Positions 17,501 through 25,939 are shown, numbered from the stretch's first letter. The stretch: DNA of 64,000 bases from UBA8401 sp041665525 (GCA_041665525.1 JBAYIS010000008.1:65439-129438); one strand, 5' to 3'. The notes: generated by a model not told the origin, from the letters alone. A program made the numbers and translations.

Positions 17501-19570
17501 GACAATGATAACAATGCGTTCGCCGGTGTTCCGGATTTTGATATGGACACATATCTCTATAATGACGATGTCACGGCACCGATTGAATTCAACATCTTTG
17601 TTGATGAAGATTCGATTCATACCGTACAGTTGAACATGCTGGTATGGGATGTGGATTGGGCGGGAGGTGAAAGAGATTCAGTCGTATTTAACGGTCATTT
17701 CGTCGGATATTTAACAGGAGCGGATGGTGAATGGAGCACTTCCATTTTCCGCATCGATCCTGCATGGGTTGTCCCCGGTCCGAACGGAAAAAATAGAGTC
17801 CAAGTCTATATCGATATCCTGAACCTTCATAATTGGGCGGTCAGTGTTGACTGGGGTCAACTGGTTATCAACGGATCTGCCGGTATGGCATTCTTCCGGT
17901 ATGTGAATACGGATAACACTATCTACGCACCAGGTGATTCAATTTTGGTGACGGAAGAAGTCGATACCGATTCTCTTCCTATGGCTGTCCGTGTTGAGAC
18001 TGATATTGTCGATCCGTCAGATAATATCATTTTGGGAACCAACAGGATGATTACAGTGACTACCGGCAACGAACCATTCACCGAACAGTTTATGCTGCCG
18101 GGCGGACTCGCCTATGGTGTATACAGGGTTTTGACTATCGTATACGATGCTGTGACCGATCTGCAGCAGGATCTTCGATATACAGAATTCACCATAGCGC
18201 TTCCGACTCCGACGAATGTTTTTGCCGGAACCGGATTCGATGCAATGGTACCGTTAACATGGGATCTGGAATCGAATTTTGAGGTCTCTCCACGTCCTCT
18301 CATTGATATTAGGATCGGTGACGATGCGGAACAAATAGCCGTTGCAAAGAGAAGGCTTGTAAAAAAATTAAAGGATGAAATGACAAAGCTGCCGTTCCGT
18401 ACGAAGCACGATGCAGCTATGTCAACGGTAAACCTTCAGTATTTTAATATCTTCCGAGGCACGAAATCCGGCGGCCCGTACGCGTTTCTCACATCTGTTT
18501 CGATGACTGGCCGGACATATTTCGACCATGGTGATTATATCGATACCAGCGTGGTAAATGGTCAGACATACTATTACGTCTTAACTGCAGTGTATGAAAA
18601 CGGAGAGAGCGACTCTTCGGCGGAAGTGACCGCTTCACCTGTTGCCGAAGGACAAATGTATCATTCAACATTTACTACAACAGTTCCAGTATTGGATGGC
18701 AACGTTGTTGCCGGAGAATGGGATGATGCCGCAAGCTTTGAAATCCAGTTGCCCGGACATCCGCAACCGGTCATAGCGAAATTCAAGAATTCGGCAACCA
18801 CCCTGTACCTGGCAATTGACGACATACACAATACCACTACCGCAGATTTCAACGAGGTTGGATTCTATTTTGATTCCGATAATAACGATACGTGGGATAC
18901 TGATACATTGACGAGAGAAGGAAACTTCTGGATTAATTTTATTAACGACTCAACTTGGACGGTGTTTCGCGGAATATTCGGTAACTATCCACAAGTGGGC
19001 TTCGCTGGGACAAGGACGAATCCGGCGGGGGTGAAAGCGCACGCATCAATTCTGAGCGGACATGTGCAGTATGAGATATCATTTGACCGCGGATCAGAAT
19101 ATTTCCAAACGGCAGGGGATTCAATTGGCCTGTGGTTATTTACACATGATGATTCAGCGAAGGCCAATTTCTATTACCATTTCAATGGATCTATGCCGCT
19201 AGGGAGTATTTGGAGTGCCCCAAAAACGTATGGAACGCTTGTTCTCGGGAATATTCTCGGTGCTGAAGAGAATAACACGGAAGCATTGCCGAAATCGTTT
19301 GCACTGAGCCAGAACTATCCTAATCCGTTCAATCCTTCAACGACCATCCTATACGATTTGCCGAAGGATGCCAATGTTACATTGAAGATCTACAATGTTC
19401 TTGGTGAAGAAGTCGCCACGATTGTGAACGATAACAAGAGCGCCGGGTATCACAGCGTTGTGTGGAATGGGAGGACAAATAAAGGAATTGCCGCTGCATC
19501 CGGAATCTACTTCTATCACCTGTCGGCGGGAGACTTTAAGAGAACATTGAAGATGATCTTGCTCAAATGA
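8531..19570 (+). CDS. giant secreted M6-family metalloprotease with Ig-like repeats and T9SS sorting domain
   Basis: 3679 aa. Signal peptide (residues 1-~30). M6 (immune inhibitor A-like) protease domain with a Ca-binding-like DNDNDGYVD and the zinc site HELGHAGFGLPDLYD (His265, His269). From ~480 there are six choice-of-anchor-D / Hydin-like Ig repeats, each interrupted at the same place (after TIGNxGxGxLxW, before SVxPVSGxVxPG). Inserts: a ConA/LamG-like domain (~624-857), a YVTN/NHL-like propeller (~1059-1318), two unrecognised domains (~1521-1796, ~2000-2272), a second propeller-like domain (~2473-2738) and a short insert (~2845-2923). Then come an unclassified beta domain, an FN3-like domain (~3230-3373), a CBM9/DOMON-like domain (~3377-3573), and the type A sorting domain from NYPNPFNPSTTI to KMILLK. 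It should leave through the type IX system and stay on the surface or be released. GGGGG precedes the ATG. Confidence 0.92.
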   Translation: MNSVQRYFLFCVTLLIFLSSSLLFSSVPAHPRVQRLLQEKKIVTPYYLQNRTNLLKRGVNAPWQSKELQLKSKSSPRSMTRTLGPSLTPSGMWKALILVVKFSDKAQSVTPDYFDSLIFGNATGTMRDFYSKVSYNNLDIVTVNMPSSVGWMTMPQTYSYYVSGQNGFGSYPQNAQRLVEDALAAADSSVDYSQYDNDNDGYVDALFVVHTGPGAEFTGSNNDIWSHAWTTSTPQFRDGVNIFRYSMEPEYWAAPGDMTCGVFAHELGHAGFGLPDLYDVDYSSSGLGRWSLMAGGSWNGAGGLGESPAFPDAWSHYQMGYIAPENIITNSINRPIQNIENVPVALRLWTNGTLGSQYFLIENRQQVGYDTYLPGNGLLVYHIDESIASDNQNEWYPGHTSSGHYLVALEQADGLYELDKGINSGNAADPFPGTTNNSFFSNTTLPNSNDYSNADTKVRVQSISNSGATMYADVSVGLVFGKPEIVVREDTLHFGLAGIGSSKTDTLIIDNYGSDSLIVSNITSNNPSYVPAVTSFLLSAGSTKKIPVTFTPIDTMMYYGALTITSNDTSHPVVNVAMIGAGVYAPVITISPDSFMVMLGEGDSVIQTMTIGNSGQGTLYWNGDGAAATAFLNPSRDRRNDRIRPISDVRYMEKISDRAIKRSMISGAATLTGDFYDNFEDGDLEGWNINGAAGVREITSSTSAIGTKSFHYQNSTLGHSHGISRDFLSEYQPEYAGFYVRTSTNFKAGGYFRIDTDESLMNIIWFFADPTGKFYVNDDVSGDNTFVYNALQWYHVEFRNIDWTNKNFDYYVDNQLIKADIPFRNAAIANRAARLFLYNFDSTEAWWDAITVGKRSDWISVSPVSGIVEPGATQEVAVKFSAGELPGGDYHSVIAIGSNDPSNNPKIVPASMHITGKPVIAFTPDSMNSGIVFIGGNKVDTLTVRNAGSEPLMINSITTNNAAFVAEPTGFTLSAGAKQQVLITFTPSDTVVYTGMLTVESNDSTRPTVEIPLSGRGAYAPIITVVPDSLFVALGQGDSAVTIMTIGNIGQGPLNWNTGFGPAVAPLAVDQTQWKHAPAVVQQFRSSTYPKKNSKKLPIRTNNFSSISYGFPLYAAKANGIYKIDPNNGTMQLFFPMALSGGPDGVAYDGNYVYVINGFGLNKIIRIDASLTTIVDTIDVNFSGSIDGLATDGRYVYALDYTYDKLYAVDIQTQSISAVLNLSAQGIGGGVTFASRRNSIFVANFDLQILEIDRSNGSVIHMIPSIGINVVGLGYSNSANVLLATNGEFVYVLNPDNGEILNTFAGSYWGLAADEANGAFISISPVAGIVAPGSTQDVEVRFNATDLPGGDYPSVISIKSNDPVNNPKNIPAAMHVIGKPVIAVHPDSLLLGTVFVGMQKTDTVLVKNIGSEPLMINSITSDNAAFVPEPTSFTLSAGALQPVVVTFTPTDSISYIGNLTITSNDSSRLSTGVSLAGRGIYAPVITVSPDSLFATLGQGDSTIQLMTIGNTGQGTLNWSINGFVSGSGTSPYRPKPLTVKPVSQKRQVSTKVRKISPLASGTYSGALQFGITNFGEIMPFQFPVGTEHLQHGTYASGYTLAYTILGTNVIAYAGYDQRNYLLPVSYTETVNTGTEKLIEVLMRTLDNALEIKRTFGYRVTDQFITITTQISNIGPNSATNIVFKEWTDWDMNGSFDNEWGFDSLRTMLYAKEIQYATIISAQTPNKIDMNGWDDIYRWETNEDVPPGTVNSYDGLALLHFSLADIASNTSQTINTVYASAQSLSELQSVVDQAVSHHWITFAPISGIVPPGGSQIVDVKFSAVNLRSGDYRSSVAINSNDPVNNPKKLDAKLHVIGKPVIVVSPDSVNAGTVFTGSSRVDTVIIRNTGSDVLNVTSITSSIAEFTVAPVNFTVAAGSWQYVVVTFTPSDSIEFNGTITIVSNDSLRSNVEIPVIGRGIYPPVMTVFPDSLSASIAESDSTIQLLTIGNTGFGDLHWTVSPNYSSVASTVLTSPVFRSKSVAAMKKNAPFKRIRPSSSSLYSFPNVSTNTGLRSNRNTASSQAPLANILTKLNENYSNVSNIIPNRYDFEEGISGTSISDGGNDMYDGGNSLFTSLGGALTYSDNAISTSSYLGATGAYFTRKFNGLFVFVADIQGVNYFEINGNLGADGSGSADGAVLETELYGIHYRGFVKRVFNAGDPSINHLVIVADDPTATHEFSTNTNDDYHRVTQLQNSTRIYYLLYAGSSGYYIDNAATLAIMNEFLNSMDLIPEWLRVAPVSGTVTAGSTQDVSVKFNAIGMRGGDYAAALSVTSNDPVSSQKNVPVKLHVTGRPVIHVSPDSIHFGNVFVGMPQTDTVMFKNTGSDPLIVSSIVSSNAAYTMNITGFTIPIGEQQPIVVTFNPTDSVEYSGALSITSNDTVRGIVTIALTGRGIYPPVMTVDPDSFIVSLKEGDSTLQTLSIGNSGNGVLEFSTGIHQSAIKGKLPNTVSAKDIAMLKKSSSALSGQLFPEQNRNRHRSNDEQVVMHSTSIGGVLKDITLPASGWTGMTSVSSTLYALNYNNGMLYQVNPDDGTLLTSVYLSFQPYSLAFDGQYFWISNTSNNIVAYNSSGTMIKSFTTSIPSYKALAWDGEYFWYCPAFLQNPTIYKSDASGNVVASYNAGIGQQISSMVWAAGSLWVIDVQTKVVKQLNLSSGTVVVENTFTAPNMEYVYAMAHNGSDLLTLDWAGHLYYLDDGNAGGTWLSVNPVSGTVNPGGTALLDVQLNALKLMAGEYRSVISVSSNDPLNSPKNVQVNLSVTPGDRPAIVLSDDSLRVAMVGDASETVSFYIKNAGTQPLNFSLSDTTLMMIMKQYSNEDGSAATGKMKDAANVRIKKIGIQRPEVPTNTRAVHSRTFGTAGARLIERELDGGMILQKRNPNHSPANVSWLSEDPINGSVAPGDSVKINVTFDGAGLAAGLYHAMIRVASNDPFRSVVTVNASLTKLLNNFTTDDNDNNAFAGVPDFDMDTYLYNDDVTAPIEFNIFVDEDSIHTVQLNMLVWDVDWAGGERDSVVFNGHFVGYLTGADGEWSTSIFRIDPAWVVPGPNGKNRVQVYIDILNLHNWAVSVDWGQLVINGSAGMAFFRYVNTDNTIYAPGDSILVTEEVDTDSLPMAVRVETDIVDPSDNIILGTNRMITVTTGNEPFTEQFMLPGGLAYGVYRVLTIVYDAVTDLQQDLRYTEFTIALPTPTNVFAGTGFDAMVPLTWDLESNFEVSPRPLIDIRIGDDAEQIAVAKRRLVKKLKDEMTKLPFRTKHDAAMSTVNLQYFNIFRGTKSGGPYAFLTSVSMTGRTYFDHGDYIDTSVVNGQTYYYVLTAVYENGESDSSAEVTASPVAEGQMYHSTFTTTVPVLDGNVVAGEWDDAASFEIQLPGHPQPVIAKFKNSATTLYLAIDDIHNTTTADFNEVGFYFDSDNNDTWDTDTLTREGNFWINFINDSTWTVFRGIFGNYPQVGFAGTRTNPAGVKAHASILSGHVQYEISFDRGSEYFQTAGDSIGLWLFTHDDSAKANFYYHFNGSMPLGSIWSAPKTYGTLVLGNILGAEENNTEALPKSFALSQNYPNPFNPSTTILYDLPKDANVTLKIYNVLGEEVATIVNDNKSAGYHSVVWNGRTNKGIAAASGIYFYHLSAGDFKRTLKMILLK

Positions 19571-19647
19571 AAACGGGGATGGGAAAAAAGCTATGCTGGG
19601 ATTCTTGACTGCAGCGTAGTATTCAAACCATTATTTCATGAGAGGAG

Positions 19648-19690
19648 TGCTGTGAGTGTTGCGTTGTGCGCATTCACAGCATTTTTTTTT
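19648..19690 (+). terminator. intrinsic terminator of the giant protease gene
   Basis: TGCTGTGAGTG (19648-19658) pairs with CATTCACAGCA (19671-19681) over 11 positions with one G-T pair. Nine T follow. The T-run touches the stop codon of the convergent lhr gene. Confidence 0.85.
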
Positions 19691-22600
19691 AACGGAGATC
19701 TAATCTCATTGTCTGCATTCTGTCACGGTAAAAGCCGAGTGATTTCAATAGTTCTGCAGCCGAAGATTCTCCCGGCCGTTGTGTATTGCAATATTCGATA
19801 ATGATCTCATTCCTGTCTGGATAGGAACTGCGCAGCAGATTCACATACTGTGCCAATCCTTGTCGGACCGCATCTGTCACCAACGGAATAAACACTCTCA
19901 TTCCAAAACTTTCTATCCAAACAATCGGAACTCCATTCTCGATAATGATATGATTGCCCGGGATGCGGGTGATCCGGATTATTGGATCGATGAACGGTGC
20001 GGAATCTAAACCAGTGCCGTAGGGATTTGCAGGATCGCATGCATTGAGAACAATCGGTGGATCATTCTTGACCGGGCGCGCTTTAATCTCATCCATGAAT
20101 CGGACAGCATCGGGATGTGCAAACTGCATTCCGGAAAGTCCTTCAACAAAATATCCCCGGCGAATCTCTCCGCGCATTTCCATCCGTTGAAATACCATCG
20201 CAAGTACAGACCAGGGCAGTAAATTTTCCTCCCGCTTTGCGATTTCCCGTGCAACTATTCCATAACGGTTTAATAACTGTTCAGCCTGACGACGTATTTT
20301 TTCTTCATCACTGACGGCTGTTCCAAGGATACTCTTCGTGTGGACAAGAGACCAGCGCCCGTTCCAACCGGGAACCTGCTTTAACGCGGTCCGGACACTT
20401 TTCATCGCTGTAGAACGGAGCGGATTACGACGCGGATTTACGATCTCGATTCGTTCCGGCGGCAATTCACTGTCGATGGTTCTAAACCGTTTCACATGTA
20501 ACGCCTCGTCAACAATATCATTTGTGATAAGGCTGCGCCAGAACAGTTCCGACAAAGAACGGTTGATCGCAGCGAGGGAATACGATGTTCCTTCCCGTAT
20601 ATCGGTAAGATAGGATGCACCGTTCTCTTTTATGAATTGATAGATCTCCATACTATGTTTTGATAGTCCTTCCAAGGCGAGCTCTTTTGGAGCGATAAAG
20701 TATATACCCTCATTTCGGCGGATCCATTGGGATCTTCCGCTATCAGTTCCGATACAAAAATATTCTCCTCGCTGAGCACATTGACGCAGCAGTCTGCCGT
20801 CATATCTCTGGAATCGGCCGCTGAGGATCTCCGCTTCCCATAGTTCCGATGATGCCGAATAACTTTGTAATGCATCCAGAACATCTATCATCCCGTTCTC
20901 ATCGTTTACTTGCGCCGAAGGATGGCGATGCTGCCACTGCAGCAGCAACCGGGTGAATTCGGGAATCGTCGCCGGTTTAATCTCCTTGCGAAGGATGGAG
21001 ATTGATGCCCGGTGGATCCGTTCGAGATTAGGGCGATATGACCACTGTTCAGCCGAACTTTCGTTCGTCAGGATGCCGTGGACGATATTCTCTGTTTCAG
21101 CAAGTGTTTGCAGAATCCCTTCGCATTCATTAATGGAAAGTGCAAAACGGTCAGCAATATTGATGCACGTTAGCACTCCGCGGGAACGGAGCATTCTCAT
21201 GATGACGTACCGCAGCGCTTCATCCTTCTCGATCCGGGCATCCCGGAGATAATCCGGCAGTTGTGCAATGATCTCCGTTCCGATATTGCTGATAGAACGG
21301 TAAAGCGGTACCTCTTCCGCAGAGATGAAGAATTCATTTCTGCCGATAGTAATTGGTATGATGATCCCGCGATTGGATAGTTCTGTGGTGAATGCGGTAT
21401 TTGTTGTGCGGTCCGATACTTCCACAACCGAAAGTTCTCCGAGCCGCAGAAATACTTCCATCAATTCTACAGGGGTCCGTGCGCGGCGAGTTGCAGATAT
21501 GAACTGCAATTGTTCTTCCACTTTTTCTACGGCATCGTTCCGCACGACGGATCTCACTGCTTCAAGGTTCACTACTTCGGCAAGAATCTCTCTATTCAAC
21601 AGCGCACTTTGCTGAAATGAGTTCTGTTTTGGATCATCCCATTCATACATATAAACAGCGGCAAAATCGAACAGCAATGTTGATGCAAAGGGAGAGGGTG
21701 TTTCATTCTGCACGGTGTGCACCCGTATCGTCTCAGATTCGATCGCCGCAATGATCTCTTTGAAATGCTCGAAGTCCAGCACATCGGTCAAGCATTCGCG
21801 GACAGTTTCGATGACGATCGGAAAATCGTTGTACTGACGGACGATCTGCAGCAGGTCGGCAGATTTGAGACGTTGCAAAAAGAAGGGGCGGCGTTTTCCC
21901 GGAGAACCTTTTGGCAGCAACAGTGCACGTTCGGCGTTTTGGCGGAAGAGCGCACCGAAAAGTGGTGAAGACGGAATCTGTTGCAGCACTATCTCCTGGG
22001 CAATCTGCGACGTAATTCCAGAAAAAAGGTCGAGCGGCAGCCGTTCCGCATCGGAGCAACGGAACAGGATACCGTCATTGTTATAGAGCATCTGTACTTC
22101 AATGTTCAGGCGCTGCTGCAGCAGATAGGACAGGACAATCCCCAGCAGTCCATTGACACCTTTTCCATAGCAGGAATGAACGACAATACGCGGATCACCG
22201 ACTTCATCCCTGAATCCTTCGACGACAATATTTTTGTGAGAGGGAACGATTCGTGTTGATTCACGCTGCTCATCTAAATAGCTGATGATATTACGGGAAG
22301 AGTTTGCATCAACCGGGAAATCTTCCAGATAGGCAGTTTGACCGCCATGGTCCTTTTCCGACATTTGTTCCATGAATTCGCCGATGCGTACGCCGAGTTC
22401 GTAAGTTCTGCCGATCCCTTCGCCGCGCCAGAACGGCATCCGTGCCGGTTGTCCGGGGGCAGGAGAGACAATCACCTTGTTCGCATCGATATCCATCATT
22501 CTCCAGACATTCGAACCGAGGATGAATGTATCTCCAGTACGGCTTTCGTAGATGAATTCTTCGTCGACCTCGCCTACTTTCGTTTTCTGATCCTCCAGGT

Positions 22601-24344
22601 AAACGCCGAAATATCCGCGGTCCGGAATTGTTCCCGCATTGGTGATTGCCAACAGCGTGGAGCCGGGAAGCGGAGAGAGAAGATTGTGCAGTTTGTTCCA
22701 GACGATGCGTGCGCGGAGTTCGCGGAAGGCATCGTTCGTAAATCGGCCTCCCAGCATCTCAAGGATTGCATGAAAGACTTTTTCCCCGAGCGAACGGTAA
22801 CAATATGATTGCCGGACAAGATCGAACAGATCTTCCACATTCCATTCTTCGATGCCGACCATAGCGACGATTTGCTGAGCAAGCACATCCAGGCAATTCT
22901 GGGGGATCACGGAGCGCTCGATGGCATGCTCTGTCATGCCTTTTGCGACAACGGCAGATTCTACCAGATCCTCGCGGTGGGTAACGAACATTCTTCCTTT
23001 GCTATTAGCATCCACCAGGTGGCCGGACCGGCCGACTCGTTGCAATCCGCGCGCGATCCCTTTCGGCGATTGGATCTGCACGACAAGATCGACCGTGCCA
23101 ATATCAATGCCAAGTTCCAAAGCGGAAGTTGTGATCAATACACGGAGCTTTCCGAGCTTTAAATCTGTTTCAAGTTGTTCGCGGACGGTACGGGACATAC
23201 TTCCGTGGTATGCAAACACTGTCATCGGATCTTCGGTTGTTCCGTAAACACTCTCGGCAGGAGTGCTTGTTTGAGAAACAGTTTTTTGTGGACGGAATCC
23301 GGTCTTCGAAAATGGTACGGCGTAATTGTTTGTTGTATCCTGAATTTCCAATATCAGTTCGTTAAGTCGCGCCGCGACACGCTCGGCGAGCCTTCTGTTG
23401 TTCACGAAGATTAATGTCGTTCGATGTTCCCGGATTAACAGCAGTAATTGCGGAAATATAAGGGACCAGATGCTGTCCATCGGCATTCCGGTGAAGTCCC
23501 GTGCAGCACAAATCACTTTCAGATCCATCTGTTTTCTATATCCGGCATCGATAATGACCACTTCACGCGGTGCTAACGATCGTTCTTTCCATTCCATACC
23601 GCCGAGAAATTGTGCGACCGGTTCCAGCGGCTTTTGCGTTGCCGAGAGTCCGATACGAACAAAACTCTTTCGTACATCAATACTATCATGACGGGTGTTC
23701 TGAACAAGATGTTCAAGCCGTTCCAGCGACAGGGAGAGATGAACTCCCCGTTTGGTGTTGCTGATGGAATGTATCTCATCGACAATAACATATTGAACAG
23801 AACGGAACAGCGGCCGCGCCTTTTCAGAAGAAAGCATCAAAAAAAGGGATTCGGGAGTCGTGATCAGAATGTCGGGAGGATTTCGCAGCATCCGTGCTCG
23901 TTCCGTTTGCGTCGTATCTCCGGTGCGGACAGCGCTGCGAATTTCTTCCATAGCAATGCCGGCAGTATGCGCTTCTTCCAGTATTCCGTTTAACGGTATC
24001 TCCAGATTGCGATGAATATCGTTATTCAACGCCTTCAGCGGAGAAATGTAAAGAATGCGGATGCCAGAATGATTTTTTTTTCTCTCGCGCGATGTCGTTC
24101 TCGTCGATCCTTCGTTTCCCTCGCGCACCGGATACCTGGAAATATTTTCTTCTACAAGATGGTTGATGCACCATAAGAATGCTGCAAGAGTCTTTCCTGA
24201 ACCCGTTGGTGCAACGATCAGGGTATTCTTCCTTTCCGAAATGGAAGGCCATCCCAGTGTTTGCGGCGGCGAGGGTGTTCCGAAGGTGCGGGTGAACCAC
24301 GAACGGACGACGGGATTGAATTTTTCAAGTATTGTTTCGTGCAT
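19689..24344 (-). CDS. lhr: Lhr-type large ATP-dependent helicase
   Basis: About 1551 aa from the chosen ATG (24344), close to E. coli Lhr (~1538). Superfamily 2 motifs: Walker A APTGSGKT near residue 45, DEIH (VDEIHSIS), SAT (IGLSATQKP), motif V region ITTSALELGIDIG and motif VI QRVGRSGH. A winged-helix/Lhr core and a long C-terminal region follow. Lhr proteins are DNA-stimulated 3'-5' helicases active on RNA:DNA hybrids and linked to repair. The open frame extends 62 codons further upstream, but that stretch has no family similarity and lies in the promoter region shared with the divergent kinase gene, so MHETILEKFNPVV is taken as the start. It is convergent with the giant protease gene. 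Confidence 0.93.
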   Translation of the reverse strand: MHETILEKFNPVVRSWFTRTFGTPSPPQTLGWPSISERKNTLIVAPTGSGKTLAAFLWCINHLVEENISRYPVREGNEGSTRTTSRERKKNHSGIRILYISPLKALNNDIHRNLEIPLNGILEEAHTAGIAMEEIRSAVRTGDTTQTERARMLRNPPDILITTPESLFLMLSSEKARPLFRSVQYVIVDEIHSISNTKRGVHLSLSLERLEHLVQNTRHDSIDVRKSFVRIGLSATQKPLEPVAQFLGGMEWKERSLAPREVVIIDAGYRKQMDLKVICAARDFTGMPMDSIWSLIFPQLLLLIREHRTTLIFVNNRRLAERVAARLNELILEIQDTTNNYAVPFSKTGFRPQKTVSQTSTPAESVYGTTEDPMTVFAYHGSMSRTVREQLETDLKLGKLRVLITTSALELGIDIGTVDLVVQIQSPKGIARGLQRVGRSGHLVDANSKGRMFVTHREDLVESAVVAKGMTEHAIERSVIPQNCLDVLAQQIVAMVGIEEWNVEDLFDLVRQSYCYRSLGEKVFHAILEMLGGRFTNDAFRELRARIVWNKLHNLLSPLPGSTLLAITNAGTIPDRGYFGVYLEDQKTKVGEVDEEFIYESRTGDTFILGSNVWRMMDIDANKVIVSPAPGQPARMPFWRGEGIGRTYELGVRIGEFMEQMSEKDHGGQTAYLEDFPVDANSSRNIISYLDEQRESTRIVPSHKNIVVEGFRDEVGDPRIVVHSCYGKGVNGLLGIVLSYLLQQRLNIEVQMLYNNDGILFRCSDAERLPLDLFSGITSQIAQEIVLQQIPSSPLFGALFRQNAERALLLPKGSPGKRRPFFLQRLKSADLLQIVRQYNDFPIVIETVRECLTDVLDFEHFKEIIAAIESETIRVHTVQNETPSPFASTLLFDFAAVYMYEWDDPKQNSFQQSALLNREILAEVVNLEAVRSVVRNDAVEKVEEQLQFISATRRARTPVELMEVFLRLGELSVVEVSDRTTNTAFTTELSNRGIIIPITIGRNEFFISAEEVPLYRSISNIGTEIIAQLPDYLRDARIEKDEALRYVIMRMLRSRGVLTCINIADRFALSINECEGILQTLAETENIVHGILTNESSAEQWSYRPNLERIHRASISILRKEIKPATIPEFTRLLLQWQHRHPSAQVNDENGMIDVLDALQSYSASSELWEAEILSGRFQRYDGRLLRQCAQRGEYFCIGTDSGRSQWIRRNEGIYFIAPKELALEGLSKHSMEIYQFIKENGASYLTDIREGTSYSLAAINRSLSELFWRSLITNDIVDEALHVKRFRTIDSELPPERIEIVNPRRNPLRSTAMKSVRTALKQVPGWNGRWSLVHTKSILGTAVSDEEKIRRQAEQLLNRYGIVAREIAKREENLLPWSVLAMVFQRMEMRGEIRRGYFVEGLSGMQFAHPDAVRFMDEIKARPVKNDPPIVLNACDPANPYGTGLDSAPFIDPIIRITRIPGNHIIIENGVPIVWIESFGMRVFIPLVTDAVRQGLAQYVNLLRSSYPDRNEIIIEYCNTQRPGESSAAELLKSLGFYRDRMQTMRLDLR

Positions 24345-24423
24345 TGAACCCAATGTAAGGAAAATTGGAGAGAAGATAAAAATCGGACTCTTTCCTATTA
24401 AAGAAACTCTAACTATTCTCAAA

Positions 24424-24452
24424 TTGATTTTCTCTGAAACAATCGTTATACT
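24424..24452 (+). promoter_or_regulatory. sigma70-type promoter of the sensor kinase gene
   Basis: TTGATT (24424-24429), a 17-base spacer, then TATACT (24447-24452), ending 40 bp before the ATG at 24493, in the intergenic region divergent from lhr. Confidence 0.6.
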
Positions 24453-24492
24453 TTGCAGGCAAAATTTATACATTTCAAGCAAGAACGATTGA

Positions 24493-25932
24493 ATGACGCA
24501 ACGGACACGAATTCTTCTTATTGAAAACAACCGGGAAAGTGTTGAACTCTTTACGAGCGAAATGCACCGTTCCGGTCTTGTTTACGAAGTACGCCATATT
24601 TCATCGTTCGATCTCATCCCCGAAGCACTAGAAGAGTTCTCGCCAGAAATAATCATTTTCGATTACAACCTCGCTGAATTAAAGCCGTCCGATACGATTG
24701 GCATACTCAAGAATATGATCGCGACAACACCGCTGATCATCTATTCGGACATCCTGAACGAAGAAACCGTCGTTGAGTGTATGCGCTCCGGAGCATCGGA
24801 CTATGTCTTCAAGCAACATTCGGCACGGCTTGGCTCGGCGATCGAAAACGCTATCGACAAACGCCGAGTGCAGGAAGAGCTGCGACTCAGCAAAGAACGG
24901 TTTAACACTCTTGCAAAAGTTTCCACGGTGGGGATCTTTCTCGCTTCAGCGGAAGGATTCTATCTGTATGTAAATGAACGCTGGTGCGACATCACCGGCT
25001 TAAGCTACGACCAGGCATTTGGAGACGGTTTTTTGAATGCAGTACACTCGCATGACAGAAAACGTATCCGCACGGAATGGCACCGCTGTGTTCGGGAGCG
25101 GACACCATTTCAATCGGAATACCGTATTTTCCGGGAAAGCGATAAAACGGAATTATGGGTAATGGGTCAGGCGTTGCCGGAAGTGAATACGGACGGATCG
25201 CTGGCGGGATTTGTCGGAACAATCACAGACATTACGGAACGGATGCATGCGGAGATCGAGATCGACAGTTCCCGGAAACAGTTGCGTGCATTGACCGTCC
25301 GCCTGCAGAATATTCGGGAGGAAGAGCGTACGCACATTGCACGGGAGATTCATGACGATCTTGGCCAGGCATTAACTGGTTTGAAAATGGATTTGGCGTG
25401 GGTAAACAATAAACTAAGTTCCTCGGATGAGACCATCCAAAAGCGGATTAAGTCGATGATGGAGCTTGCGGATTCTACCATTCACAAAGTACGCAAACTG
25501 GCAACCGACCTTCGCCCCGGAATCCTCGATGACATCGGCCTGGCTGCTGCTATTGAATGGCAGGGTAAGGATTTTGGCGAACGGACCGGCATCGATTTTT
25601 CGTTCCATCTGGACGAGGAACTTCAGTTGGATGAAAAACGGTCCACGGCATTCTTTCGAATCTTTCAGGAATCATTGACCAATGTTATTCGCCATGCACA
25701 AGCGAAAAATGTTGCCATCTCTCTTCGCCGTGAAGGAGCAAATGTTATTCTTACCATTGAAGACGACGGGAGAGGGATCGCTCCGAATGAACTCGCAAAT
25801 CCCCGGTCAGTGGGTATTCTCGGAATGAAAGAACGTGCTGCAAGCTTCAACGGCGAAGTGAATGTTATCGGCGTACCGAACAAGGGAACCACTGTCCGCG
25901 TCCGTATCCCCCTCGTTGAATCTTCTTCGTAA
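24493..25932 (+). CDS. REC-PAS-HisKA_3 sensor histidine kinase (NarL-partner type)
   Basis: 479 aa, no membrane segment. The N-terminal receiver domain (~1-125) keeps the phosphorylatable Asp (IIIFDYNL) and Lys (YVFKQ), but the usual acidic pair is replaced (LLIENN). A PAS domain (~135-255) follows. Then HisKA_3 carries the phosphoacceptor His287 in AREIHDDLGQALTGLK, and the HATPase_c domain has DDGRGI and GILGMKERA, the short lid typical of NarX/DesK-like kinases. The LuxR-type regulator starts 7 bp downstream, so the two form a cognate pair. The input signal is probably cytoplasmic and unknown. Confidence 0.9.
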   Translation: MTQRTRILLIENNRESVELFTSEMHRSGLVYEVRHISSFDLIPEALEEFSPEIIIFDYNLAELKPSDTIGILKNMIATTPLIIYSDILNEETVVECMRSGASDYVFKQHSARLGSAIENAIDKRRVQEELRLSKERFNTLAKVSTVGIFLASAEGFYLYVNERWCDITGLSYDQAFGDGFLNAVHSHDRKRIRTEWHRCVRERTPFQSEYRIFRESDKTELWVMGQALPEVNTDGSLAGFVGTITDITERMHAEIEIDSSRKQLRALTVRLQNIREEERTHIAREIHDDLGQALTGLKMDLAWVNNKLSSSDETIQKRIKSMMELADSTIHKVRKLATDLRPGILDDIGLAAAIEWQGKDFGERTGIDFSFHLDEELQLDEKRSTAFFRIFQESLTNVIRHAQAKNVAISLRREGANVILTIEDDGRGIAPNELANPRSVGILGMKERAASFNGEVNVIGVPNKGTTVRVRIPLVESSS

Positions 25933-25939
25933 TACACTT

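Noticed and set aside
24345..24530. 62-codon N-terminal extension of Lhr
   Set aside because: It has no similarity to the family and would cover the promoter region of the divergent kinase gene, even overlapping its start.
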